Shown: one piece after another, positions 7,003-13,358 of the stretch
Position numbering within the stretch: the first letter of the stretch is position 1
How the letters are laid out: every line of letters begins with the position of its first letter
Assembly (NCBI GenBank): GCA_009783675.1
Contig: WRDA01000023.1
Span: 1 to 13,358 of the forward strand
Length of the DNA: 13,358 nt
Direction of reading: 5' to 3'
From: Symbiobacteriaceae bacterium
Lineage (GTDB): Bacteria; Bacillota; JAAYKD01; WRDA01
Program-made: the position numbers and the translations under genes
Notes under the pieces: generated by a model
What the model saw: only the letters and a program-made list of their open reading frames with translations
Database searches by the model: none
What the model was told of the DNA's origin: nothing

Positions 7003-9219
7003 ATTGAGAACAAAACATTAAACTATGAGCGCACTATCACATTTTTAAGCAGTGCTCCTTTCTTCGGAGCAATAGTTGCCTTAGCAGTTCATCAGTTTTT
7101 CCGACCAACCTACTCGGCGCTTCTCTCTACCAGAGGTGCATTTACCTTTATGGAAACCACAGTTCATCTGGCTCAGGAAATCCCGGCACTGTGGCGACTG
7201 ATATCATTATCCTTTCCGTTGTTTACCTTATCGGCTGGTTTCTGCATCGGTTGGTATATCTACCAGATGTTATTCTTTGACATCCTGACCAAGGAAGTGA
7301 AGTATGAGTTATCCGAAGAGGAGATAATCACACCGATAATGCCCTGGGCAGAGGATAAGTTGCAACTGATCGTGGGGTTACAACACGAACCACTCTCTTT
7401 GGACTATGTCACCAATCCAGAGTATCTGGTTCTGGATGAAACGGCTATGTTTCAAAATGTGCTGGTTACCGGAACTATCGGGACCGGAAAGACTGTGTCA
7501 GTGATGTATCCTTTACTGAAACAAGCGATCAGGTATCAGGCTAAGGATGGAACCAAAAAGGCAGGGATGCTGATCCTCGATGTTAAGGGAAACTTTCACG
7601 AGGTTGTACACACCTTTGCCGCTGAATGCAACAGAGAGCAAGATATAGTCCTGATAACCCTGGATGGTAAATATCGTTACAACCCTCTACATAAGCCGCA
7701 CATGGAATCGACGGACCTGGCAGAGCGTAGTCGCCAAGTGATGGATCTCTTCAATGATGGGGTGAAGAAAGATGCCTTTTGGGACACCAAAGCTTCTCAA
7801 ATGATGACTGAATGCATCCGGCTTCTGCGCTGCAGTACTGGTTACTGTTCACTGGGAGAAGTGCACAGGCTGGTAACAGATAACGATTATCTGCAGAAGA
7901 TACTCGTCCTGATGAATGAACGCAGAGCCCTACAGGTGTTTATTGAAAAGATGGAGTCCTGTTCACTCAGGGAGATGACGGGTGCAATAGCAGCAGAAAA
8001 CGATCTCCTGCTCGCCAGGTTGAGTAACTATTTGACTCCTCTTACGGTGGATAAAGTGAAAGAGCTGAACAGAAAACTCATGCAGATACCTGATGATGAT
8101 TCTCCTGCCTATCAGAACCTCTCTGCAGAGAATCTGGCAGGAGTGATGCAAATGGCGCTGATGCTGTCGGTGGAAATGATGCGTGAGATAATCTTCAGAG
8201 CCAAAAGCCTGATAAACAGCAACATTATGCCCAACGCTAATCCTTTCGATCAAAAAGCACAACAGTGGTTTTGGCGCATATATCCGTATCGACCTTCCAA
8301 AAGAGGAGTCGAAGCTCTAAAAGAATGTATCAGTTTACTTCCTGCCGTCTCAGAGTTCGATTTCACAACCTGTCGGAATTACTTCTCCGGAGAGTTCCGC
8401 TCCAAAGCAGAGACAACTATAGAGACAGTAAAAGCAGTCGTCACTCAGATGACTGCCTTTTTCGCTTCGTCAGAGAGGATTGCCAGCTCTTTTAGCCCTG
8501 CCAGAGATAAACTCAACTTCCTTGGCTTTGAGGAAGCCATCAGGGAAGGCAAAATCGTGGTGTTGGCCATGAATGTGGCGGAATATCCCAAGGTATCGCA
8601 AACCGTAGCTGCTTATCTGAAGCTGGACTTCCAGGCGGAGATAATCCAACGTACTTCCAAAGGAAGATACGCTAACGTGGAAAGACCCATGTTTTTCCTC
8701 TGTGACGAGTATCAGGAGTTTGTGACCCAGAAAGATGGCAACTTCTACGGCATCTCAAGAGAAGCTAAGTGTTGTTCCATAGTGGCCAGCCAAAGCTGTA
8801 CCTCACTACTCAAGGCTTTGGGCGGTGACAGGCCAAGTTTCGAAACGCTGTATCAGAACCTTATCTCCAAGATAACCCTACGTTCCGATGATCGCCTGAC
8901 GATAGAAATGATGCAGCTTCTCATAGGCAAGACCGATAAGACTCATATTTCCAAAAATGTCTCCGAGAGTGCAAGTGACAGCCAGAAGAGTGCTTTCATC
9001 GGTGGCCTGGTATCCAATAAAGCTTCGCTTTCCGAATCTATAAGCGTCTCTACCCAACGAGAGGCACTCTTCGAAGAGAAAGATTTTACCCAAACTCTGC
9101 AAGCGCACAAGGCGATTGCTTTTCTGGCCAGAACGGACGGGATGCAGGAGCCAACCATGATTCACCTGCTACCATACTTTAAACCACCAATATTAAATCT
9201 GGGAAAGGATGAAATGTAA
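7003..9219 (+). CDS. virD4: VirD4/TraG-type coupling protein (T4CP ATPase)
   Basis: ATPase that brings the DNA-protein substrate to the type IV secretion channel at the inner membrane. It has 738 residues from the chosen start. Two N-terminal membrane helices lie at about 12-33 and 63-92. Walker A is GTIGTGKT at 157-164, preceded by a typical strand (FQNVLVT). Walker B is MFFLCDEYQEF with D568-E569, and the adjacent SREAKCCSIVASQS segment is typical of TraG/TraD proteins. Start choice: no ATG, GTG or TTG lies in frame between the terminator and the first membrane helix. AGGAAGGAG at 6985-6993 points to ATT 7003, 9 bases on. Starts further upstream (GTG 6835, ATG 6871) would make ribosomes translate through the hairpins and give a Cys-rich leader unlike any T4CP, while the next ATG (7150) would lose the first helix. 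The gene heads an operon with three further secretion genes. Confidence 0.9.
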   Translation: MENKTLNYERTITFLSSAPFFGAIVALAVHQFFRPTYSALLSTRGAFTFMETTVHLAQEIPALWRLISLSFPLFTLSAGFCIGWYIYQMLFFDILTKEVKYELSEEEIITPIMPWAEDKLQLIVGLQHEPLSLDYVTNPEYLVLDETAMFQNVLVTGTIGTGKTVSVMYPLLKQAIRYQAKDGTKKAGMLILDVKGNFHEVVHTFAAECNREQDIVLITLDGKYRYNPLHKPHMESTDLAERSRQVMDLFNDGVKKDAFWDTKASQMMTECIRLLRCSTGYCSLGEVHRLVTDNDYLQKILVLMNERRALQVFIEKMESCSLREMTGAIAAENDLLLARLSNYLTPLTVDKVKELNRKLMQIPDDDSPAYQNLSAENLAGVMQMALMLSVEMMREIIFRAKSLINSNIMPNANPFDQKAQQWFWRIYPYRPSKRGVEALKECISLLPAVSEFDFTTCRNYFSGEFRSKAETTIETVKAVVTQMTAFFASSERIASSFSPARDKLNFLGFEEAIREGKIVVLAMNVAEYPKVSQTVAAYLKLDFQAEIIQRTSKGRYANVERPMFFLCDEYQEFVTQKDGNFYGISREAKCCSIVASQSCTSLLKALGGDRPSFETLYQNLISKITLRSDDRLTIEMMQLLIGKTDKTHISKNVSESASDSQKSAFIGGLVSNKASLSESISVSTQREALFEEKDFTQTLQAHKAIAFLARTDGMQEPTMIHLLPYFKPPILNLGKDEM

Positions 9220-9221
9220 GA

Positions 9222-9545
9222 ATGTCAATATCTAAGCGTGCTCTGCGTATCTCTTTCGGCGTTATCATGATGGTTGTTATCTGTTGTGTTCCCGTTGTCT
9301 ACGCTAATACAGTCTTCACTCAAGCTACCGCGTTGATCAATCAGGTAATGTCCTTCTTTCAGGGGATTGTTCATGCCGGACTGGTGATCGGGGTGGGTTG
9401 GGGTGCCTTCACCCGCTTCACAGCCGGGGGAGACCATCAGATAGTGATGAGAGCGGACAGTATCATGAAAGGCAGTTTCATCGCTTGGGCAGTCTTTACC
9501 GCCATTGCTCTGATTACCCGCACTCTGACGCCTTATCTGCAATAA
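9222..9545 (+). CDS. VirB2/TrbC-like pilin
   Basis: A 107-residue protein with the layout of VirB2/TrbC major pilins. It has an N-terminal signal segment (residues 8-28, basic start SKRALR, ending VVYA with a likely cleavage after A28) and then two hydrophobic helices (about 40-62 and 85-105) joined by a short polar loop with TRFTAGGDHQIVMRADSIMK. Such subunits form the conjugative pilus or, in Gram-positive systems, a small membrane component. It begins 2 bases after virD4 and ends 4 bases before the VirB6-like gene, so the three are surely co-transcribed. The family call rests on size, topology and position, because VirB2 sequences vary widely. Confidence 0.72.
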   Translation: MSISKRALRISFGVIMMVVICCVPVVYANTVFTQATALINQVMSFFQGIVHAGLVIGVGWGAFTRFTAGGDHQIVMRADSIMKGSFIAWAVFTAIALITRTLTPYLQ

Positions 9546-9549
9546 GAAG

Positions 9550-10524
9550 ATGAACTTAGGAGAATTATTCAGCTCAGCCATTGAGGGGTTTCTGCGTAAC
9601 GTAATCGATAATGTGATCGCTCCTGGTGTAACCGAAGTTATGAACTGGGTTACATCCAGTAATAACCTTTCTGGGTTTACCTTCTTTGATAACTTCCATC
9701 AGGCGATGTTAGTAGTGGGGATTGCAGTCCTGACCATGCTTACCGCCTTCGGGCTCTTCAGGACCTACTTTTCCTTTTTGGGTGCCACCAATGAATACGA
9801 CGATCCGTTACACATTGGCTTAAAATACGCAGTGGGACTCTTTCTGGTTTGGTATAGCCGTGATCTGCTCATGCTGGCAGTGGACTTAAACTCATCCTTC
9901 ATCGAGACTATCATCGTGAGATCGTTGGGAACTGAGGGGTATGCCTCACTGGCGAGTTATCTGGTAGTTGGCCTAATGTCTGTCTTTACCACCGGACCTT
10001 TAGCGATATCTTTACTATCCTGGATGATTATCCCTGTGGCATATGTCATTTATCGTCTTATCCAGCTATTGTTCAGGATGTTCTATCGGATGGTGTTGAT
10101 CGCATTTCTGGTGATAATCTCACCTTTGATGTTCGCTACCGGAGTGTTGAGAGCAACTGATGGTTTCCGAGTGGGCTTTCTGAGGGTCTTCTCCGGGTGT
10201 CTTGTCATACAGATGATCCAGACAATGTGCTTGATGGCCTTAGGTTCGGTATCCTTCAGTGGGATAATCGGGTTACCTACCCTGATGACTATCTTTGGTA
10301 TACTCTTCGTGGCAGACCAGGCTGAGAGCATCGTCAGGGAACTCTCCTTCGGTATCGGTGCATCTTCTCACAGAGCTGAAGGCGTTATGGCGGCGATCAC
10401 CGGCACCTCTCATCTCATCAACAGTACAGGCTCAGCAGTACACACTGCCCGTAGCTTTGTCTCATCAATTCCATCCACCTGGTCAGCAGTTTCTTCTAAG
10501 GTGGCCACACTTCTGGGACCCTAA
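9550..10524 (+). CDS. VirB6/TrbL-like polytopic membrane protein of the T4SS
   Basis: A 324-residue integral membrane protein with about six or seven hydrophobic helices. They fall at about 53-75, 95-115, 135-160, 160-180 and 185-205, with one or two more between about 215 and 260. The central RLIQLLFRMFYRMVLIAFLVIISPLMFA followed by VGFLRVFSGCLVIQMIQ is the arrangement seen in VirB6/TrbL proteins, where basic helices flank a conserved membrane core. The protein would form the inner-membrane translocation channel. The C-terminal 60 residues are hydrophilic and Ser/Thr/Ala-rich (TGTSHLINSTGSAVHTARSF), as often found in TrbL-like proteins. It lies between the pilin and the C39 peptidase genes with gaps of 4 and 2 bases. 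Confidence 0.72.
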   Translation: MNLGELFSSAIEGFLRNVIDNVIAPGVTEVMNWVTSSNNLSGFTFFDNFHQAMLVVGIAVLTMLTAFGLFRTYFSFLGATNEYDDPLHIGLKYAVGLFLVWYSRDLLMLAVDLNSSFIETIIVRSLGTEGYASLASYLVVGLMSVFTTGPLAISLLSWMIIPVAYVIYRLIQLLFRMFYRMVLIAFLVIISPLMFATGVLRATDGFRVGFLRVFSGCLVIQMIQTMCLMALGSVSFSGIIGLPTLMTIFGILFVADQAESIVRELSFGIGASSHRAEGVMAAITGTSHLINSTGSAVHTARSFVSSIPSTWSAVSSKVATLLGP

Positions 10525-10526
10525 GC

Positions 10527-11738
10527 ATGGCCGAGAGGATCTTGATGCAGGTTCTCCTGCAGCTGTTAAAACGAGAACAAACACGAAGTGTGGTGCGGAG
10601 TAGCTTGGCAGTCGCTTTGCTTTCCGCGGTCATCCTGATGCTCCTGCCGGTCATGCTGATAGCCATACCTCTCGTTTTTTTAGGTTCATACATTAGCACA
10701 GAAACAGAGACATCGGTGGCAGTTGGACAACACTCCAGAGAACAGATAGCTCTGGTGGAAAGATACTGTACTGTAGTAGCCGGTTATGAACTGGATATTT
10801 GGGTGGAGGGGGAAATCGCAAATCTGGTAAACCAAGGTATACCTGAAGAGCTGATTTATGTATCCCTGCCGCCCCAAGAGTCCAGACGCATATTGGTTTA
10901 TGAGATCATCATCCTGTGGAGTGTGGAACACGGAGAGAGGCCGATCGACATCAGCGTCAAGAAAATCGTCGAGCTCTTCGTAGAGAAGGGAAGTGGGGAG
11001 ATATCTTACTACACAAGCAACGGAGAACTCCTTAGAAGAGGTGAGATACACGCCAGAATGCGTTCTTTCGAAGAGGCACTTGATCTAAGAGAGGAGCTCT
11101 CTGAGGAACAGCGTAGTGTAGCTCTGCTGATGTTGGATGTCTCCAGAGGCAGCAACCAGCTGCAGCGAGGCATCTTCCTTGGTAGCGATCAACTGTATAC
11201 AGATGGGGATTTTACCTTTCATGATGGACAGATCCCAGTAAACTATTATCATCAATGTGACAGCAGATGGGCAAATGTGTCCTATGCCGGAGAGAGTATT
11301 GGGATTGCTGGCTGTGGTCCTGCCGCGGTAGCCATGGTGGTGAGCAGCTTGACTATGTACACAGTAACGCCCCGGGAAGTTGCTTCCTGGGCGGAGTTAA
11401 ACGGGTATGCTGCATATAACAATGGTAGTCATCACTCGCTGATACCTAAGGCCGCGGAACACTATGGGTTGACAATTTCAAGCGGTAATGATCCGGAAAT
11501 TCTACGTCAATCCCTGCAGGAGGCGAAACTGGCTATTGCTATCATGGGACCAGGCTCATTTACGCCAACTGGACACTTCATTGTACTGCGAGGGATTACA
11601 GCTGATGGACGCATCATAGTGGCTGATCCGGTCAGTCTGGTGCGTAGTAACAGAGTTTGGGATGTTATGACGATTTATAGCGAGTTACGATTGGGAGCAG
11701 GTGGAGGAGGGCCGGTCTGGGTTGTATCCAGACCGTAG
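10527..11738 (+). CDS. Membrane-anchored C39-like cysteine peptidase, T4SS-linked
   Basis: A 403-residue protein. A basic cytoplasmic N-terminus is followed by one long hydrophobic segment (about 25-55). A helical extracellular region (about 65-220) sits where Gram-positive VirB1-like proteins carry a lysozyme-like domain, though no lysozyme catalytic motif is clear. The C-terminal domain (about 233-403) is peptidase_C39_2-like. The catalytic Cys263 is in AGCGPAAVAMV, preceded by the family's YYHQCDSRW motif (C244); His350 is in TGHFIVL and Asp367 in VADP. The full triad is present, so the enzyme should be active outside the membrane, probably on the cell wall or cross-bridges during channel assembly. 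Firmicute transfer systems usually have NlpC/P60 or CHAP domains in this slot, so C39 is a variant. The gene starts 2 bases after the VirB6-like gene and is the last intact transfer gene here. Confidence 0.78.
   Translation: MAERILMQVLLQLLKREQTRSVVRSSLAVALLSAVILMLLPVMLIAIPLVFLGSYISTETETSVAVGQHSREQIALVERYCTVVAGYELDIWVEGEIANLVNQGIPEELIYVSLPPQESRRILVYEIIILWSVEHGERPIDISVKKIVELFVEKGSGEISYYTSNGELLRRGEIHARMRSFEEALDLREELSEEQRSVALLMLDVSRGSNQLQRGIFLGSDQLYTDGDFTFHDGQIPVNYYHQCDSRWANVSYAGESIGIAGCGPAAVAMVVSSLTMYTVTPREVASWAELNGYAAYNNGSHHSLIPKAAEHYGLTISSGNDPEILRQSLQEAKLAIAIMGPGSFTPTGHFIVLRGITADGRIIVADPVSLVRSNRVWDVMTIYSELRLGAGGGGPVWVVSRP
11713..11735 (+). terminator. Hairpin overlapping the end of the C39 gene
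   Basis: CGGTCTGG (11713-11720) and CCAGACCG (11728-11735) form a perfect 8-bp stem with a 7-base loop that ends at the last sense codon. No T run follows immediately (the next bases are TAGTCACTAATCTTT). It may be a weak or factor-assisted terminator for the transfer operon, or an RNA-stabilising 3' hairpin. Confidence 0.35.
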
Positions 11739-11748
11739 TCACTAATCT

Positions 11749-11954
11749 TTAAGCTCTTCTAGCACTTTGTAAAATACTGAAGCCGTGTTTTTTTGCAACT
11801 TCTGCACCGAACTGACTGTAGTACGTGGTTCGCTCGGCAGGGTCATGTCTTTTGTTTTGTCGTATAGCATTAAGCGGATAGCATGAACCTCTCGTTATGG
11901 CATTTGCTCATTGGTTACTCTTGGATCATTCATATAGTCACTGAGGGTTTTCAC
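11749..11954 (-). pseudogene. Decayed small gene, about 68 codons, family unknown
   Basis: On the minus strand a coherent reading begins at GTG 11954 (VKTLSDYMNDPRVTNEQMP). It meets a TAA at 11895-11897, resumes as REVHAIRLMLYDKTKDMT, then needs a one-base insertion at the GGG run (11840-11842) to continue as PAERTTYYSQFGAEVAKKHGF and end at TAA 11749-11751. The joined product would be a short hydrophilic, helical protein. Small proteins with an alternating-charge pattern of this kind occur as second genes of toxin-antitoxin-like pairs, but I cannot name the family. Its start overlaps the 3' end of another minus-strand frame that ends at TGA 11938-11940 (last residues SLMEVVERENPQ), suggesting a broken two-gene unit whose first member has been lost against the insertion-sequence remnant. 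The one-base indel could also be a sequencing error, but the extra stop argues for real decay. Confidence 0.5.
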
Positions 11955-12000
11955 GTTCTACCACTTCCATTAATGAATGAATCTCAATAGGTCTGCATCC

Positions 12001-12201
12001 ATGTACGGCATTGACACGAGAGATATTAATGCAGCGAAGAATGTACCCCGTGAAGGCATGAGACTTTTAACTGCAGATTAGAAAGAGGACATGGTACGGC
12101 GGGACGCGTCTGAACCTTAACGCCTATGGAAAGAGCATAAGACTGCATTCGGCAGCGCTTCTCAGCGAAGCGGGAAGCCCCTGGCTTTAGACATCGGGTG
12201 A
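12001..12201 (+). pseudogene. tnpB: tnpB C-terminal fragment (IS605-type RNA-guided nuclease)
   Basis: One + strand frame reads YGIDTRDINAAKNV, then PREGMRLLTAD. This is the conserved end of TnpB, where the RuvC III aspartate lies in (D)RDxNAAxNI, followed by the LREGLRLLTAG-like segment. The frame is then broken by TAG (12079-12081) and TAA (12118-12120), but between and beyond these stops it still reads as a TnpB tail (KEDMVRRDASEP, then RLWKEHKTAFGSASQRSGK, then PLALDIG) to TGA at 12199-12201. Only about 65 codons of a protein of roughly 400 residues remain. The zinc-finger, the other RuvC residues and the whole N-terminus are missing, so it is inactive. The tail is rich in C and G because it doubles as guide-RNA scaffold. 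Confidence 0.75.
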
Positions 12202-12207
12202 TGTCAC
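12085..12207 (+). ncRNA. omegaRNA (TnpB guide RNA) scaffold remnant
   Basis: In IS605-type elements the guide RNA overlaps the end of tnpB and reads through the right end into flanking DNA, which supplies the guide. Here the stretch carries CTGC/GCAG (12143-12146 with 12152-12155), CGCTTC/GAAGCG (12156-12161 with 12167-12172) and, at the end, GAAGCCCCTGGCTTTAGACAT with an imperfect CCC/GGG stem. That last part matches the usual terminal hairpin in position, but its 3' arm appears mutated (GACATCGGG where GCC-type pairing is expected). If still transcribed, the guide would be the bases from about 12208. It may be a dead relic or a retained RNA without its nuclease. Confidence 0.5.
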
Positions 12208-12298
12208 AACAAATTCAGGCTCCAAGTCATCATATGCTTTTTTAAATTCCGGATCTTTAAGGCGTTCAGCTAGCTAGCGATGATTCGTGAGTTCTCAT
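12208..12298 (-). pseudogene. N-terminal fragment of a second Xre/HigA-like antitoxin
   Basis: The minus strand begins at ATG 12298 with AAAGGAG a few bases upstream, and reads MRTHESSLA. After a 4-base duplication in the AGCTAGCTAG run (12268-12277) it continues as ERLKDPEFKKAYDDLEPEFV. This is the usual start of HigA-type antitoxins, which precedes their helix-turn-helix domain. The reading stops being antitoxin-like exactly at the right end of the IS605 remnant (12207/12208), so the element apparently inserted in this gene. The DNA-binding half is not found on the other side of the remnant, which implies a deletion after insertion. It is non-functional. Confidence 0.62.
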
Positions 12299-12342
12299 CT
12301 AGTCTACTCCTTTAACCATGCGTATGCGTCCAACTAAACAAC

Positions 12343-12701
12343 CTACTCACTGTGAGAGATAGAAGGAAGATCTCCGATGTAGAGTGTCTTACCCAAGGGA
12401 GCCAGCACTTTGAGGACAGTATCTAACTGAGGAGTTGTGTGTCCTTTTTCCATGCGGGCAATTACTGGTTGGCTAACTCCGCTGAGTTCCTCCAGTTTTT
12501 CTGAGAGATGCCTTGTTCAGCTCTTGCTTTGATTAGTTCAACCATCATTGCGACCCTTAAGCCGGATACAGAACGTTCCTCCGGGGTCAGCAAAGTCTCT
12601 CGGACTTCCTCCCAGGAGCGCCCATTGGGATCAATTGTGTTAGCGGCCACTTCCTTCACTCCTTTCTCTGTAGTCCCTTGAGATACGTTTAGCTTGATCA
12701 A
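12343..12701 (-). pseudogene. Frameshifted Xre/HigA-like antitoxin
   Basis: From TTG 12701 the minus strand encodes an N-terminal extension (with NGRSWEEVRETLLTPEE) and then the first helices of an Xre-type helix-turn-helix (LRVAMMVELIKARAEQGISQK). The frame breaks at the A5 run (T5 on the + strand, 12496-12500). One added base restores KLEELSGVSQPVIARMEKG, then HTTPQLDTVLKVLAPLGKTL, ending at TAG 12343. The repaired protein of about 119 residues would be a typical HigA antitoxin that binds DNA and neutralises a RelE/HigB toxin. No toxin gene is seen beside it: 12702-12773 holds only a short inverted repeat, CTCTC/GAGAG (12703-12707 with 12712-12716), which could be its operator. The start is uncertain because the frame stays open further upstream. 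The single indel in a homopolymer may be real decay, a slippage site or an assembly error. Confidence 0.7.
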
Positions 12702-12773
12702 TCTCTCGATAGAGAGTCTTACATAACGAGTTGTGATCAGGAGCAGGTAGGGGAGGGCCAGTGTGGATGATTT

Positions 12774-13358
12774 CTAAAGATATTGCAAATAGGAATTGAT
12801 GACTATTCCAGCCGCTTCTTCGACACTGTACGTTATTGACCCTGTAGCTAATAAATTATCTATATCGTGCCGAAACTGAATATCAGTTAGTTTTCTATCT
12901 AAGTTGTCAATAGCCCGTTGCGCTGTATATCCGACGGGACGGTAAGCAGAAAAAGCATGGCAGGTTGTTTCGGTATCTGCTCCTGCTTCACAAGTAAGGA
13001 GCCATAAATCAAACAGGTCTCGACCCTTCGCACGCTGGTATAATGCTCGGAGCTTTGTTGCTGCTATTTCTTCGTTTTGATACACCCTTATTGCTGCTGA
13101 ACCTGTAAACCACTCGGTGTGTATGGAGTGATCTATGGTCGCCAGTGGCAAAAATGGCGAGCGTTCCTGGGTATTAATTTCGATCTTAACTCGTAGGCTA
13201 AGTCCTGTTTGTGCAGTCGTGCTCCAATACACTTTAGGGAAGGGACCCATCCGTGTAGTTACTTTGTATCCTGATTCGATCCCGAGTTTCGTAAGTTCTT
13301 TCATGATGTCGCCTATGCCACCGGAGGTCACACGGACAAAGTCCAAATCTTCGCTATA
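12774..13358 (-). CDS. AbiEii-type nucleotidyltransferase toxin (partial, runs off right edge)
   Basis: 194 residues of an AbiEii/AbiGii-family toxin; the start lies beyond the right edge. At the edge the frame reads YSEDLDFVRV, the nucleotidyltransferase DxD motif (SxDLDF type) that binds metal and NTP. Further on KLRALYQRAKGRDLFDLW carries the second family motif (Lys/Arg-Asp around KGRDLFDL). The C-terminus (FRHDIDNLL, then VEEAAGIVINSYLQ) ends as family members do, so the 3' end looks complete. AbiEii proteins transfer nucleotides, with tRNA acceptor ends as known targets of relatives, and act with the transcriptional repressor/antitoxin AbiEi in phage abortive infection and plasmid maintenance. 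The cognate abiEi would be expected just upstream, to the right of this window. The minus-strand orientation, opposite to the transfer genes, fits an accessory module. About 40-100 N-terminal residues are missing. Confidence 0.85.
   Translation of the reverse strand, partial: YSEDLDFVRVTSGGIGDIMKELTKLGIESGYKVTTRMGPFPKVYWSTTAQTGLSLRVKIEINTQERSPFLPLATIDHSIHTEWFTGSAAIRVYQNEEIAATKLRALYQRAKGRDLFDLWLLTCEAGADTETTCHAFSAYRPVGYTAQRAIDNLDRKLTDIQFRHDIDNLLATGSITYSVEEAAGIVINSYLQYL

Larger units (their letters stand above)
12000..12207 (+). mobile_element. IS200/IS605-family right-end remnant
   Basis: The 3' end of a tnpB-type insertion sequence, consisting of the last codons of tnpB, the overlapping guide-RNA scaffold and the right end. 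The end is placed at TCAC (12204-12207), just after an inverted repeat GACATC/GATGTC (12190-12195 with 12200-12205). Beyond it the sequence changes to an antitoxin gene fragment. The left part of the element, including any tnpA, is missing, so it cannot move by itself. Both the left boundary at about 12000 and the exact right cleavage point are estimates. Confidence 0.65.

Noticed and set aside
12315..12345. C-terminus of a RelE/HigB toxin between the two antitoxin genes (VGRIRMVKGVD)
   Set aside because: Only about 13 codons are open before a stop, and the sequence does not match the known toxin ends. There is too little to support a gene.
12640..12790. Minus-strand frame between AbiEii and the Xre antitoxin (GPPLPAPDHNSLCKTLYREI)
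   Set aside because: The composition looks protein-like, but there is no start codon with a ribosome site and it overlaps the N-terminus of the antitoxin in another frame. I could not link it to a family.
1..13358. CRISPR array, tRNA, rRNA or classical relaxase
   Set aside because: No regularly spaced repeats, no tRNA or rRNA signatures, and no HUH or MOB relaxase motif with a histidine triad were seen on either strand.

Overview
The window looks like part of a conjugative plasmid or integrative conjugative element from a bacterium with moderate GC (roughly half). The protein families fit an anaerobic Firmicute or Chloroflexi-type host best, but nothing fixes the taxon. No rRNA, tRNA or CRISPR array is visible.

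Left block (1-6538, all + strand): six tightly packed genes, with gaps of about 1-31 bases, form one apparent operon. They are a ParA ATPase, a ParB protein, a TOPRIM/DUF3991 primase-like protein that starts at TTG, a two-helix membrane protein, a large winged-helix plus nuclease-like protein of the replication-relaxation type, and a smaller winged-helix protein. Together they suggest partition, replication and DNA processing for an autonomously maintained mobile element.

Middle block (6539-11738, + strand): a gene-free, hairpin-rich stretch of about 460 bases ends in a strong intrinsic terminator at 6946-6976. A Shine-Dalgarno sequence for a VirD4-type coupling ATPase lies only 9 bases further on, and that gene has no ATG, GTG or TTG in the expected place; ATT at 7003 is the best start. 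Behind it, with gaps of 2-4 bases, come a VirB2-like pilin, a VirB6/TrbL-like multi-spanning protein and a membrane-anchored protein with a C39-like cysteine peptidase domain. These are part of a type IV secretion apparatus. No VirB4 ATPase, VirB8 or classical relaxase is inside the window. The terminator/leader arrangement suggests that the transfer operon is controlled by transcription attenuation, and it is the most interesting feature here.

Right block (11739-13358) is a graveyard of decayed genes. It holds a small minus-strand gene broken by a stop and a frameshift, the 3' end of an IS200/IS605-type tnpB with its overlapping guide-RNA scaffold and right end, an Xre/HigA-type antitoxin fragment that stops at that right end, and a second Xre antitoxin with a one-base frameshift. 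The last gene is an intact-looking but edge-truncated AbiEii nucleotidyltransferase toxin. This block marks either the edge of the mobile element or an accessory hotspot within it.
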